A stretch of DNA of 64,000 nucleotides from Paraescarpia echinospica. Its lineage: Eukaryota; Annelida; Polychaeta; Sabellida; Siboglinidae. Location of the stretch: assembly GCA_020002185.1 (NCBI GenBank), contig CM034534.1:11640512-11704511 (forward strand). The letters are read 5' to 3'. Position numbers and translations under genes: made by a program. Below the pieces are notes generated by a model. It saw nothing but the letters and a program-made list of their open reading frames with translations. It was not told the origin of the DNA and made no database searches. Shown piece after piece: positions 12,105 through 21,222 of this stretch. Within the stretch, counting starts at the first letter, position 1, and each line of letters opens with the position of its first letter.

Positions 12105-13922
12105 ATTAGATGAGTCATAGTTCAAGACAGTCACATCAGACATCATTCTTTGGACACCAGAAACAGCGAACAAAATGCTAACACATTGGTTGTGCCATGT
12201 AAACTAAGAAACATTGAGGGCAACCATGCCGCACAAAACAAGTCCAATGATCTGCGCAATCCCACGATTATCAACTTAAATTATCTGAAACACAAGCGGA
12301 GATCCTAAATTTCGGATTACAATTTATACCAACACCACAGACAAATGATGCAGAAGACACGCAGGCGTTTCTCAGATACGATATTTTTCACGGAACGAAA
12401 TCAACCGAACTTAAAGAGCATTTTACACAAAAATCAACCTTAAATCCGCCCTGCCACAACGAGGACATTAACTCTAAATTGGAACAACTGAAAGATTTTA
12501 GCTCGTTAACTACCAAGCACCGGAACAGAGTTGGTAATTTGTCAGAGTCGCAATTGACGTCGATTTCAGCACTCAAGAGAAACCCATCTATTATTAATAA
12601 ACCTGCTGATAAAGGCTCGGCCAAAGCAATCATGTCCAAAGAAAACTGTCGCAGAGGCGAATCGACAGCTTGCGAACAAAAAACATTATACTAAACTAGA
12701 CACACTGGTCTATCCACATGCCGCAGTACGCATTTCGGCAACAATAGACAGACTTCGACAAACAGATTACATATCGAAGAAGCAACAAGATTATTTAGAG
12801 CCACCAGATACACCTCGACTCGTCTGCACTATCTATTACGCAAGTTTCATAAGACAAATGGCCTCAGCCTCAAATGCCTCCAGGACGACCGATCATATCC
12901 GATTGCAACAGCGAATCACATAAACCTATTTTTAGCCCCACTGACAGTAACACATGCTTCGTATGTTAAAAACACTACAGACTTCATTGATAAAGTGACT
13001 AGAATAGACATTCCCAATGATATGCGCTGCTGTTCTCCGTGGATGTAGAAAGCCTGTACACAAATATTGACAATATTTCGGGGACTGAAGCAGTAATTTT
13101 TTATGAAACCCGGATTTTGACCGCCCAGACGCAGAGATTTTAAAACTACTTAAAATGTCCTTAGAACACAACGACATTTTACTCGGATCAAATTGGTACC
13201 TTCAAATTTTCGGCACTGCAATGGGGAAACGATTTGTCCCTAACTAAGCAAATATTGTTAAGACTGAGTGGGAGAAACAAGCAGTAAGGAAATGTAACAA
13301 ATTACCATTAATCTATTTACACTATTTGGACGATACCTTCGGAATCTGGACACATGGGAATTATGAATTCCTAGTTATCTTGGACATATTAAATATCAAT
13401 AAAAATTGCATAACATTATCGTCAGTTACAAGTAAACACTCAATAGATTTCTTGGACACTACGCTCTTTAAAGGCGACCGCTTTAATTCGACGGGTCATC
13501 TTGACAGCAATTAAGGTTTACTTTAAACCAACATATAGGGTAGGGTGGGGCATGGAGCCCCCCTTAAGGGAAAGTGGGCATATTTAAGCATACAGAGAAA
13601 ATTTTGAGGTGTTGGCGCTTGCACACGAGTGCGGGGAACCTGTTCCATGTTTCACCAAAAGCATTCTGTCATCTGACGGCACTAACTGTTATGATCGTCA
13701 GTTTAAAACAAATTCCAAAGGAGGCGTCTTGCCTTAAACGCCCTTTAGTGTGGGGAAACCGGCCCCCAGGGGACGTCTTGTCCCAATGAGAAATTGTGGT
13801 GAAACAAGCATAAATTTAATCTGCAAAATGCGTTGAATAATTTCAAATAAGAAATACGAACTTTATTAAAGCATATTAAACGACATCAGGCAACAGATGA
13901 ACAGATGGCACATAATGCACAG

Positions 13923-14351
13923 TCAATCGCTCTCCGATTCACAGTTGTGACACGTGAAAAAGGCCTGAACCGCGGTGCAATCTTCGTGGGCCCATTTCTT
14001 GCACAGTTGATATTGCACCCACACCTCTTGTGATCTGCTATCTTTGAATGGCTCTCCGCAGATAATGCAGGCCCATTCTTCCTCCTCGCTACTGGAGCTC
14101 ACGCACCTTTTCTTTGTCGTGTGTCTCTTCACTCCTGTCGCCACGGACTTCTTCTTGGGCTTGGGTATGCGCTCTTTCTTTGCCTGCTGCATAGCCAACT
14201 TGTTCTTATGCGGCGTCGATGTCAGAACAGTGGCACACTCGGCAATACGCGATCTTGCACGTTGACGCGATATCTTTGGCAACGGAGATAGCTGCTTTGT
14301 CAGCTCCTTCGTTCGACACTCCTGCGGACTCGGTCGTTGGCGAAATGCCAA
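13923..14351 (-). pseudogene. pogo transposase C-terminal tail with zinc finger
   Basis: A 142-codon frame contains 'SRIAECATVLTSTPHKNKLA', a Lys-rich stretch, an acidic 'SSSSEEEEW' run and a PHD-like cysteine/histidine array (C-x2-C, C-x2-WAHE-x-C, C-x2-C) ending 'CHNCESESD'. This is the usual tail of Tigger/pogo-derived proteins downstream of the DDE domain. With the N-terminal piece it shows that the transposase lost its middle. Confidence 0.75.
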
Positions 14352-14463
14352 AACGCCGACTGACAGCCTTCATAGGCTGATTCTCCAGCGCTACCAGTGC
14401 CTCCTTCAACACATCGTCCCCACAGGCACCCCATTCCGACTTGCGCTTGTACGTGCGGACCAT
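14320..14463 (-). pseudogene. pogo transposase N-terminus (psq helix-turn-helix)
   Basis: The minus-strand ATG at 14461-14463 opens 'MVRTYKRKSEWGACGDDVLK' followed by 'ALVALENQPMKAVSRRFGIS'. This matches the usual start of pogo/Tigger proteins, in which the helix-turn-helix contacts the terminal inverted repeats. The similarity ends after about 45 residues, where the internal deletion begins. Confidence 0.8.
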
Positions 14464-14539
14464 TTCTAGAGAAGAATATATTAGTCAGTAGATGTTCAAT
14501 CTGTCATAGGCCTACTGCAAATTTGCATTCAAACACATG

Positions 14540-14612
14540 CCGTATTTATTATTTATTTATTTATGCATATTTATTTATATATTTATTTATTTGTTTATTT
14601 ATTTATTTTGTT
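14540..14612. repeat. TTTA microsatellite inside the pogo element
   Basis: Imperfect (ATTT)n run just upstream of the transposase start. Frames across it are artefacts. Confidence 0.9.
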
Positions 14613-15357
14613 TAAACGTATTTATACAGGGTAGGCTAGTACATTCAGATTAAAATACAGTTTTTCACTGTAGTATACATAATTTACGTAAAAAATACAG
14701 GAATAAAAAAGCAATATAAATAAATGCCATGTTGCAAATACATAGACAATAAATAGGACAATTAATATAAAAATTACATCATAATATAATGCAATTGGTA
14801 ATATAGAATGATATAAAACAAAATATACAAATACTATAAATAAAATAATATTTAATTGTAGCTCTAAGGCTAGGTCTTGCACGTTAGCCTATGTTGCATG
14901 TGTAAAACAAACAATTAAAAAACGTGGGGTAAGATGCCCCTCAAGGGGCAAGAAGCCCCCCCGGGGCGTCTTGCCCCACGTCGTTGGGGCGTCTTGCCCC
15001 CAATAGGTTTCATGCAGACATGTGCCGATGGTCAAATTACCTTTACTTATCGCCCGTTTTGTATGGTAATAATTGAAACTACTGACATAAATGATGCATA
15101 TTATAACGACTATTTGATATCGCACGTAATCTCTGTCTCATAATCATACATCTAGTATGTAAAATGTTAACATTAAACAAGCCTAAAAACTTCAAATTCA
15201 CTTTTTTGTTACTCACCGTTGTTTTGCGCGTTCGGACGCAATGATCGCTAGGTGGCAGCATTGTTTTCATCCACCAGAGACAGGCAGCAAACGATCGAAA
15301 TATTGAAATACCCAGGGGGTGTCTTACCTCGAGGGGGCTTCTTACCCCACCCTACCC

Positions 15358-15575
15358 TACATATCAATTACTGTACAAAGACTCGTTCCATCCAAAACAT
15401 ACCTTCTCTGGTATCCTCAAGTCGCAACTATTACGATTTCACAGGATTTGCAACAATTAATCAGACTTTGAAGAAGCCGTACAAACACTTTTTTAGCCTG
15501 AGGCAACTGAACTATACATCGCGTTTTTAAGACACATTAAAAGCACTACCCTAGCGGACATTAAAAATCAGAACA
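15358..15575 (+). pseudogene. Penelope RT thumb region, 3' of the pogo insertion
   Basis: Directly after the TA duplicate the frame continues 'SFHPKHTFSGILKSQLLRFH', then meets one in-frame TAA near 15460 and goes on through 'FEEAVQTLF' and 'LRQLNYTSRFLRH'. This block is typical of the segment just before the GIY-YIG domain in PLEs. Confidence 0.8.
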
Positions 15576-15589
15576 GGAAAGAACAAGCC

Positions 15590-15895
15590 GTGAAATGTCA
15601 GGTGAAATGGTGTCTAGCCTGTACGGTATTTGTACATTTCACACCTATTAACAACACAAGGAGGCCACCACAGGGCAAGATCAACAATTGCGGTACGTCG
15701 ATCCAGTGTGGTGTTCCTAATTACCTGCAACGCCTCCCCGCAAGATACGTGGGTGAGACTGGCAATCAACTCCGAACACGTCTAAATAATCACAGATCGG
15801 ACATACGACATCACAATGCCACACAAGTGGCCAAGCATGTTAACGGAGCTGGTCGTTCATTATCAGATTTGCGAATCACAATCCCAAGATTGTGA
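15590..15895 (+). pseudogene. GIY-YIG endonuclease domain of the Penelope-like element
   Basis: The frame contains 'WCLACTVFVHF' and then 'ARYVGETGNQLRTRLNNHRS' followed by 'DIRHHNATQVAKHVN' and 'SDLRITIPRL'. The 'YVGET...LR.R...H' signature is that of the GIY-YIG nuclease fused to Penelope RTs, which nicks the target. The expected upstream 'GIY/IYLI.C' strand is degraded, and the frame ends inside a perfect palindrome at 15861-15910. Confidence 0.88.
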
Positions 15896-15910
15896 TTCGC
15901 AAATCTGATA
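15861..15910. repeat. Perfect 23-bp hairpin with 4-base loop
   Basis: The arm at 15861-15883 is exactly reverse-complementary to 15888-15910, separated by CCAA. It lies at the end of the GIY-YIG coding region and brings that frame to a stop. Confidence 0.97.
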
Positions 15911-16262
15911 ACAGGGCCATTTGCTGACGTCGCCTCATTGGAAACTATTTGCAGACGAAATTGTGAATCAAAATGGATTACAAGACATAAAACTACGCAG
16001 CCAGGGGGATTGAATGTTAGAGAGGACTCTTTTTGACATTATACCTTTTGTGATTCGTTTCTCCCACCTGGGACGGACAATTGCTAAACTGGCTAAAGCC
16101 TCCTATAAACTGCTTCAAATCGCGTATCCACAAATATACACGCCGTGGTTTATAACAGCTTTCTCAAAGAATAAGAATCTTAAAGATATGCTGGTGGCCA
16201 CCAGACTACAAAGAACAACGGACTTCTACCGAACAATAACCCTAGTGATTACGACACTGTGA

Positions 16263-16685
16263 GACGTTGTAGTGTTAGTGCAATTGTGTAGTTGTTAGGG
16301 GGATTAGGCTGCGTGTGGAGTGGTCGGGTTGCAACAGTGCTGGATCGTACAGGTTTCACAGGTTTCCGTCTCATGGGCAACTATGACAGAATATATATAT
16401 ATATATATATATTCATGTACAATTTAATGGCTTATATTTTTACAGGTTTACCAACCGAAATAATTACTGAATGCCCATGTATTAATTATTAATAACAACG
16501 ACACGTGTTTGTTGAGTTGTGGGGTGGTCAGGAGTAGCGGCACTGTGGGCAGCACCACAACTTCATCCTCCCATGTTTAGTTTTATTTCAACGCATACCT
16601 TCGTACGGCACACCGTATGTTTTTTTAAATACAGCATCGTCCCCTCGTATCGCAAATACTCTTTCCATCTCGTAGCAAACCCTTT
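16263..16685. other. Unassigned flank of the Penelope-like element
   Basis: Contains a short (TA)n run at about 16392-16411. The 3' end of the Penelope element cannot be placed exactly. Confidence 0.4.
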
Positions 16686-16693
16686 GTGATTGC

Positions 16694-16911
16694 CAGAGAT
16701 GGTACAAGTACAATAAAGTAACTAAGTAAAAGTAGCTCCAAAAAAACTGCCTAAGTAAAAGTAAAAGTACCCCCCAAGAAAGTACTTAGGTAAAAGTAAA
16801 AAAAGTACTTGTATCAAAAAGTACTTAAGTAAAAAAGTAAAACATATCCGGCTGTCAGATCTACTTAAGTATTGTAACGAAGTAAATGTACTTCGTTACA
16901 TAAGAGCACTG
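16694..16911. mobile_element. Small hAT-type MITE with 8-bp target duplication
   Basis: The element begins CAGAGATGG and ends AGAGCACTG, and GTGATTGC is duplicated exactly at 16686-16693 and 16912-16919. The 218-bp body has no coding capacity and is rich in AAGTAC/AAGTAAAAG motifs near both ends. The 8-bp duplication and CAG...CTG termini are characteristic of hAT elements. Confidence 0.88.
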
Positions 16912-16924
16912 GTGATTGCATATA

Positions 16925-17250
16925 TAAATGTTATCGAAACTGATCGCCAATCGATCCAGTTAATAGTTTAGTACGAATCTTACATGGCAGTACCTGCCCA
17001 AGAGTTTGCGCCGCATCCATAATCTTCCCTGCTAGCCGTACGGGGTCTTTTTTCGGGTCGCTCAGGTCATTAGTTCCAATATCTAGAAAGACGATCAATG
17101 GTGCCACCCGGCAGACAAATGGCAGTTGCCGGTACGCACTCGATTCGTTCGACCTGATCTCTTAGATCGAGGCGCCCCCGGTTGATCTCATCGGCCACAC
17201 ACCGGACGAAACTGTGCCCCAGGATGAGCAATGTCTTCGTTCTACAATAT
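16925..17250 (-). pseudogene. SGNH-hydrolase-like fragment
   Basis: Read on the minus strand from about 17240, 'KTLLILGHSFVRCVADEI' resembles block I of SGNH/GDSL hydrolases. 'LPGGTIDRL' follows, and after a one-base frame shift near 17090, 'DIGTNDLSDPKKDPVRLAGK' carries the GxND block. SGNH domains occur both in host esterases and in retrotransposon ORF1 proteins, and I cannot tell which this was. The hAT MITE at 16694-16911 lies directly next to its 3' side. Beyond the MITE the frame may go on ('MERVFAIRGDDAVFKKTYG'), which suggests the MITE split this sequence. Confidence 0.55.
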
Positions 17251-17394
17251 ATATCATGAACACCATTCACCACGTATCTAGTTAATTTAGACCCCTAACA
17301 CCCCGTTAAAAACAAAAATAAAAATATGTATTCATCTATTATATTTAATAGGACAGAAGAGGGTAACCCCGGTTGTTATCCTCAGCCTTGTCCA

Positions 17395-18095
17395 ATTGGT
17401 CATTATTTAATGTCTATTGACATGGGAATGTAACGGCTGAATGTATTCTTGTACGACGGTTATATAATCACGCATTCTCGTCTCCGTCGTACACCGATCG
17501 ATAGTCGTTATTTGGACGTACCATTAATCATACATGCTTCTCTTTTTTAGGTTTAATTCACCCTTTTTGGCAGGAAAGCTAGACCATATACCCGAAAGGA
17601 CTAAACTGATTTAATCAGATGTCAGGGTTTGGGGTTCACATCCGCCACCTATTCTCCTTTGTCAGTGCATTAGGGTCTACGTTCATGTTCCAAATCCTTA
17701 ACAGAGGATACTTGAACTCAGTACACCCATTTTCCCAAAATACTTACTTACTTACTTACTTATTTACTTACTAGCGAACTCCCCAATTATGGAAGTGGTG
17801 TGCATTGTCGGGCGGAAATTGTTTGGTGGGGGTTGGAGATATGATTACCCCCCATTATTTAGCGTGAAGGTGTTTTTGTGCGAGCCTCGGGGGGTGCAAA
17901 TGGATGTTTCTGGTGAGCTTCGAAAATGTTGAAACTCGCCGCGAAAAATATTCAACAGCAAGAACCCCGATGTCATAATATGATAGTGGGGAGGTGCTGA
18001 AGCTCAGGCTCAGCCCACCCAATATTAATTTCGTTCTGGCATCTATGTGATGATTATGGTGATAATGATAAAGGAGTATATGGCGATGATGATGA
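17395..18095 (+). repeat. Dispersed repeat, arm 1 of a distant inverted pair
   Basis: This ~700-bp segment is closely matched in reverse complement by 26460-27155. Shared landmarks in order are 'CATGGGAATGTAA', 'CACGCATTCTCGTCTCCG', 'ATTAATCATACATG', 'CACCCATTTTCC' and 'GAAATTAATATTGGGTGGGC' (the last as its complement). No coding capacity. A (CTTA)n run lies at about 17743-17772. Confidence 0.85.
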
Positions 18096-18109
18096 CCCCA
18101 CCCCCACTA

Positions 18110-18470
18110 TAACCAAATACAATTGTTCCCTCCTCCGAAGACACGAGAGGGGACATCAGACGATGGGACGACACTGCTAGCAATGCTTTCGCTTGTCAAG
18201 TCTGCTTCCAGGATGCCTTCAACAACGCTTGCTTCCCGTCAGGGACCCACGCACTGATGTTTGCCAAGGCTGTATATTACGACATGCCAGCAGACGCCGA
18301 CGCCATTTTCGCTGCTCGGACAACGACGGAGGTCAACAAGATAGCAAGGATTTTCCCGGCCAACGACAACAAGTGGATTCTTCGAGCTGAGGATCTCCAG
18401 TGGGAGATCTTCCAGTGGAAATTCGATCATTCCCCGTCCTTCGCGAGAAGACTCACCACATCGTAAGGAA
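18110..18470 (+). pseudogene. NADAR-domain (YbiA/DUF1768-like) fragment
   Basis: The frame from about 18190 to the stop at 18466 reads 'SGTHALMFAKAVYYD', 'ADAIFAARTTTEVNKIARIF', 'KWILRAEDLQWEIFQWKFDH' and 'SPSFARRLTTS'. This fits the C-terminal two thirds of NADAR domains ('EHALMF.KA..F.D', 'A..IL.A.TP.EAK.LGR', 'W...R..VM.....KF.Q', 'L...L..T'). Characterised NADAR proteins are N-glycosidases acting on ADP-ribose derivatives or riboflavin-pathway intermediates. The start is unclear, and the Glu expected before His is Thr here. The stop is followed by an acidic and then basic low-complexity tail (about 18640-18830) and then the linker shared with the Penelope element. Confidence 0.7.
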
Positions 18471-18599
18471 TGAACTTCATCAATCATACGTCTGACAACT
18501 ATTGAGGCACCGGACACGACGGACACGGAAGGAACATGTACGGGAAACTACTGACGCAATTCCGTGACTGTGTAAAGGGCAAAGGAAGGATGGGCAAGC

Positions 18600-18995
18600 T
18601 TTCGCGGAAAACTCAACCACCCAATCGACACAACCGTCGACGAGGGACAGCATTGACGAGAACAATATAGCTACCGACGGTGAGCACTCAGAGTGCGAAA
18701 CAGAGACAACACCTTCGCCAAGCAGTGCTACGCCCACGACAACAAGGCCACCACGCAAACAGCCAAGGAAGAAGGTAATTATCAGCTCGTCGACTACACT
18801 ACCAATGAAACGAAGCAAAGCTAGGTATGGCTACAACCCCTCTCACAAGCCCACTGGCTTCACGCAAGCATAGCCCTATTCCACTGTCGTATCCACTCTA
18901 CCCATTTCATCCCTCTCCTTGTCGACGGCTAATACGTCAGGGACCAAGCCTTCTCCTACTTCGACGGCAGGTCGTAAGCGGCAGACCACTTCTCA
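18600..18995 (+). pseudogene. Low-complexity tail after NADAR, homologous to the Penelope linker
   Basis: One frame reads an acidic 'DGEHSECETETTPSPSSATP' stretch, then 'RPPRKQPRKKVIISSSTT' and 'KRSKARYGYNPSHKP'. From 18807 to 18995 the DNA is clearly homologous to 11740-11930, including 'ACCAAGCCTTCTCCTACTTC' and 'GGTCGTAAGCGGCAGACCAC'. The match ends abruptly at about 18995. Confidence 0.7.
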
Positions 18996-19069
18996 TAAAT
19001 CCGATGTATGCCAGCATTTCATATAAGCGTTTGAAAATGCTGGTTACTGAAGTTATATAATGTATTTCT

Positions 19070-19990
19070 ACCAACATATGACTAATCCTTCAAGCATAGG
19101 ATGTTAACAGAAATGTTCTCCGATTACGATGATATGTTCACGAAGATGCCGAAGGTGTTGAAGATACCTACGGATCGAATGCCGGGCCGACAGATGACCG
19201 GCATTTCACATACATGTACCTACTTCTGAACATACGTTTGAAACCTTCATAATAAAGTTTACGTAAATACCTCTTATGCTGTAATTGTGAGATCACATAA
19301 AGCAATTATCTTGTGTTATCAGACAAATACTGGTGTTGTGTCATTTGTATCATGTGTACAGTTTCTAAAATAAATTGTCTTATACTTTAAAGGGTCTCTC
19401 ATTTTATTTCACGAATATAATGTGTCTGAAGCTATCTAATCGGTCACTGCTATTTAGAACCTACACTACCAACATAGGACTATTCATTCAAGCAGGTTAA
19501 CCAAACTATTTCTCCGATTTAGACTATATTTTCACAGTATAACTATATGCCACAGATACCTATAGATTGAATGCCGGATCGGCAAATGACCAGTTTGCGG
19601 CAGCATGTCATATATAGGCTTTTGAACGTGCAATTTCCAAGATATCCGATCTTTTGCTACAACATAGGACTAATCATTCAAATATAGGGTGTTAACAAAA
19701 CATTTTTCTCCGATTTCGATGATATTTTCACAGTATATGCTGAAGATACATACGGATCAGGTGTAGGGTCGGCAAATGACCGGTCTGCGCAAGCATTTCA
19801 TATTATAGTCCTTTGAACGTGCTATTTCCTTACGATATTCGACCTTTTGCAGCCATTTTACATAGCAAACATAGGCAAATCATGCATAAGATGTCAACAA
19901 TTTTTGTTTCTCCGATTTCTATTATATTTTTCACAGTATATGCAGAAGATACACACTGATCAGATGTGGGATCGGTAAATGTGGTGGCGT
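19070..19990. repeat. Satellite-like array, about four ~200-bp units
   Basis: Recurring landmarks ('GGACTAATCATTCAA', 'GGTGTTAAC', 'TCTCCGATTTCGATGATATT', 'TTTTCACAGTATATGC', 'GATCGGCAAATGACC') return at about 19079, 19468, 19667 and 19872. There is a partial break around 19200-19450. The array is divergent and non-coding. Confidence 0.8.
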
Positions 19991-20109
19991 GCTTTTCCCG
20001 CATGCCATGCGCGTTCGTCTTCTTGGGCGCATAATGCAAATTAATATCACCGCCGCGCGCGAGAAGGGTATAGCGGGGACGCAAGCGTAATTGATTTGAC
20101 TCGGTATTT

Positions 20110-20590
20110 ATGGTAATACGTCCATCGTTTTTATTTCAGCAGTTCAAAGTCGCCGAATTAAATCGTTCGTATTAATGCAGCATTCGTTTTTTTGTTGCAA
20201 AGTCTTGCTTTCACGTTTTTGTTGCGACACGGTCGTTCTGGCGATTTTCGGCTTCCTCCGCAAATCGAACACAACACACACATACACATAACATACACGT
20301 AAGTCGAACAGACGCGCAACCGCAAGCCCTTTTAGGGGGTGATTCAGCCGATTGCGCCTGGCTCTCATCCGACAATTACCACGGTCCCCCGTAGAAAACT
20401 GTCTCGTCAAAAAGTAAGCAACACTGAACATATGCTGAGTTCTGACACCGTGCGTCATGGTGATCCCACGAAGATGTAGATTCGACATGGGCAGGATACT
20501 GCCGGACGAGACAGCGGAGACGCTGAAGTTACAGTGGCGCAGCGGCAACAATTTCCAACAGCACCTCCCTCTCAACCGGAGTGCCGAGTG
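20110..20590 (-). pseudogene. Copy A of an unrecognised gene-like family
   Basis: The minus-strand frame 20575-20144 carries the conserved block 'NLHLRGITMTHGVRTQHMFS', shared with copies at 22.5 kb and 31.4 kb. The other two copies have a stop shortly after this block, but copy A reads through into sequence homologous to their 3' flank. Copy A lies 5' to 5' against a hAT fragment at 20620. Function unknown. Confidence 0.5.
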
Positions 20591-20599
20591 GTAATTTAA

Positions 20600-21057
20600 A
20601 TCAAAATTAAACAGAAGGTGTGGAAATCGTCAACTTCGTCAAATCAAGGCTTCTGAAGTCGGGCCTTTTCTCCGTACTTTGTGATGAGATAGGAGCAAAA
20701 CACCTCCTTCATACAGAGTTTAACTGGCTTTCACGAGGCAAGGTCCTGTCAAGAGTATTTGTGATGAGAGATGAGCTTCAGGAGTTTCTGTTGTTACAAA
20801 AGGAATTGCGGCATGTCCATTTGTTGCAAGACAATTACTGGGTGGCAAATCGTACATATATGGCTGACATATTCGAGAATATCAGTGAACTGAATCGAAC
20901 AATGCAATGTCGGGATGAGAACGTCCTTTCATGTACGGACAAACTAAATGGAACGGTAGACAGAATACAGCTACAGGTCCTACAAAAAAGAACTAAATAC
21001 CAAATAAGGCATGTCGCTTCCGGGTGCCATCAGATAACGGGAAACATATTCCAGTAA
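20600..21057 (+). pseudogene. hAT transposase fragment (ZBED5-like)
   Basis: The 145-codon frame contains 'VNFVKSRLLKSGLFSVLCDE' followed by 'LLHTEFNWLSRGKVLSRVF' and 'MRDELQEFL', and later 'MADIFENISELNRTMQ'. This series is characteristic of the ZBED5/SCAND3-like branch of hAT transposases ('LLHTEVRWLSRGKVL.RVFELRDEL', 'LAYLADIF..LN.LN...QG'). The BED finger and the C-terminal dimerisation region are missing, so it is an internal fragment. Confidence 0.85.
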
Positions 21058-21222
21058 GGTGACAAACAGGGTGGTACATGGGAGGGAAGGCCGCGGCAAG
21101 ACGGAGACAGTCACAACACATTTACGACTAAAACGTATATCCCTTTTTAAATCCCTTCCTCTACCAGAGCTAATGACTACCAAGCTTGGACGGATTTAGA
21201 TACACCGAGATGCCCTCGCACG

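Larger units (their letters stand above)
13538..15357 (-). mobile_element. Non-autonomous pogo/Tigger-type DNA transposon with TA target duplication
   Basis: The ends are inverted repeats: the left end reads GGGTAGGGTGGGGCATGGAG, and the right end, reverse-complemented, starts with the same 13 bases (about 22 of 25 match). TA flanks both ends at 13536-13537 and 15358-15359. Removing the element plus one TA restores the Penelope reading frame exactly, so the boundaries are firm. Inside, on the minus strand, the first ~45 residues of a pogo transposase (psq-type helix-turn-helix) lie next to its C-terminal tail and zinc finger. The DDE catalytic core is missing. The element therefore needs transposase supplied in trans. 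Confidence 0.9.
11735..16262 (+). mobile_element. Penelope-like retroelement, decayed, interrupted by a pogo element
   Basis: From 5' to 3' there is a Ser/Thr/Pro-rich linker (about 11740-12000). Next come PLE N-terminal blocks ('PADKGSAKAIM' at about 12600, 'EANRQLANKKHYTKLDTLVY' at about 12650-12710) and RT core blocks. These include 'SLEHNDILLGSNWYLQIFGT' near 13160-13220, a diagnostic 'YLDDTFGIW' catalytic motif near 13320-13350, and 'SIDFLDTTLF' near 13440. The frame is cut at 13537 by a pogo insertion and resumes at 15358 with 'SFHPKHTFSGILKSQLLRF'. A GIY-YIG endonuclease follows at 15590-15895. Stops and frameshifts make it non-functional. Penelope identity rests on the RT-GIY-YIG order and the motif set. 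Confidence 0.88.
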
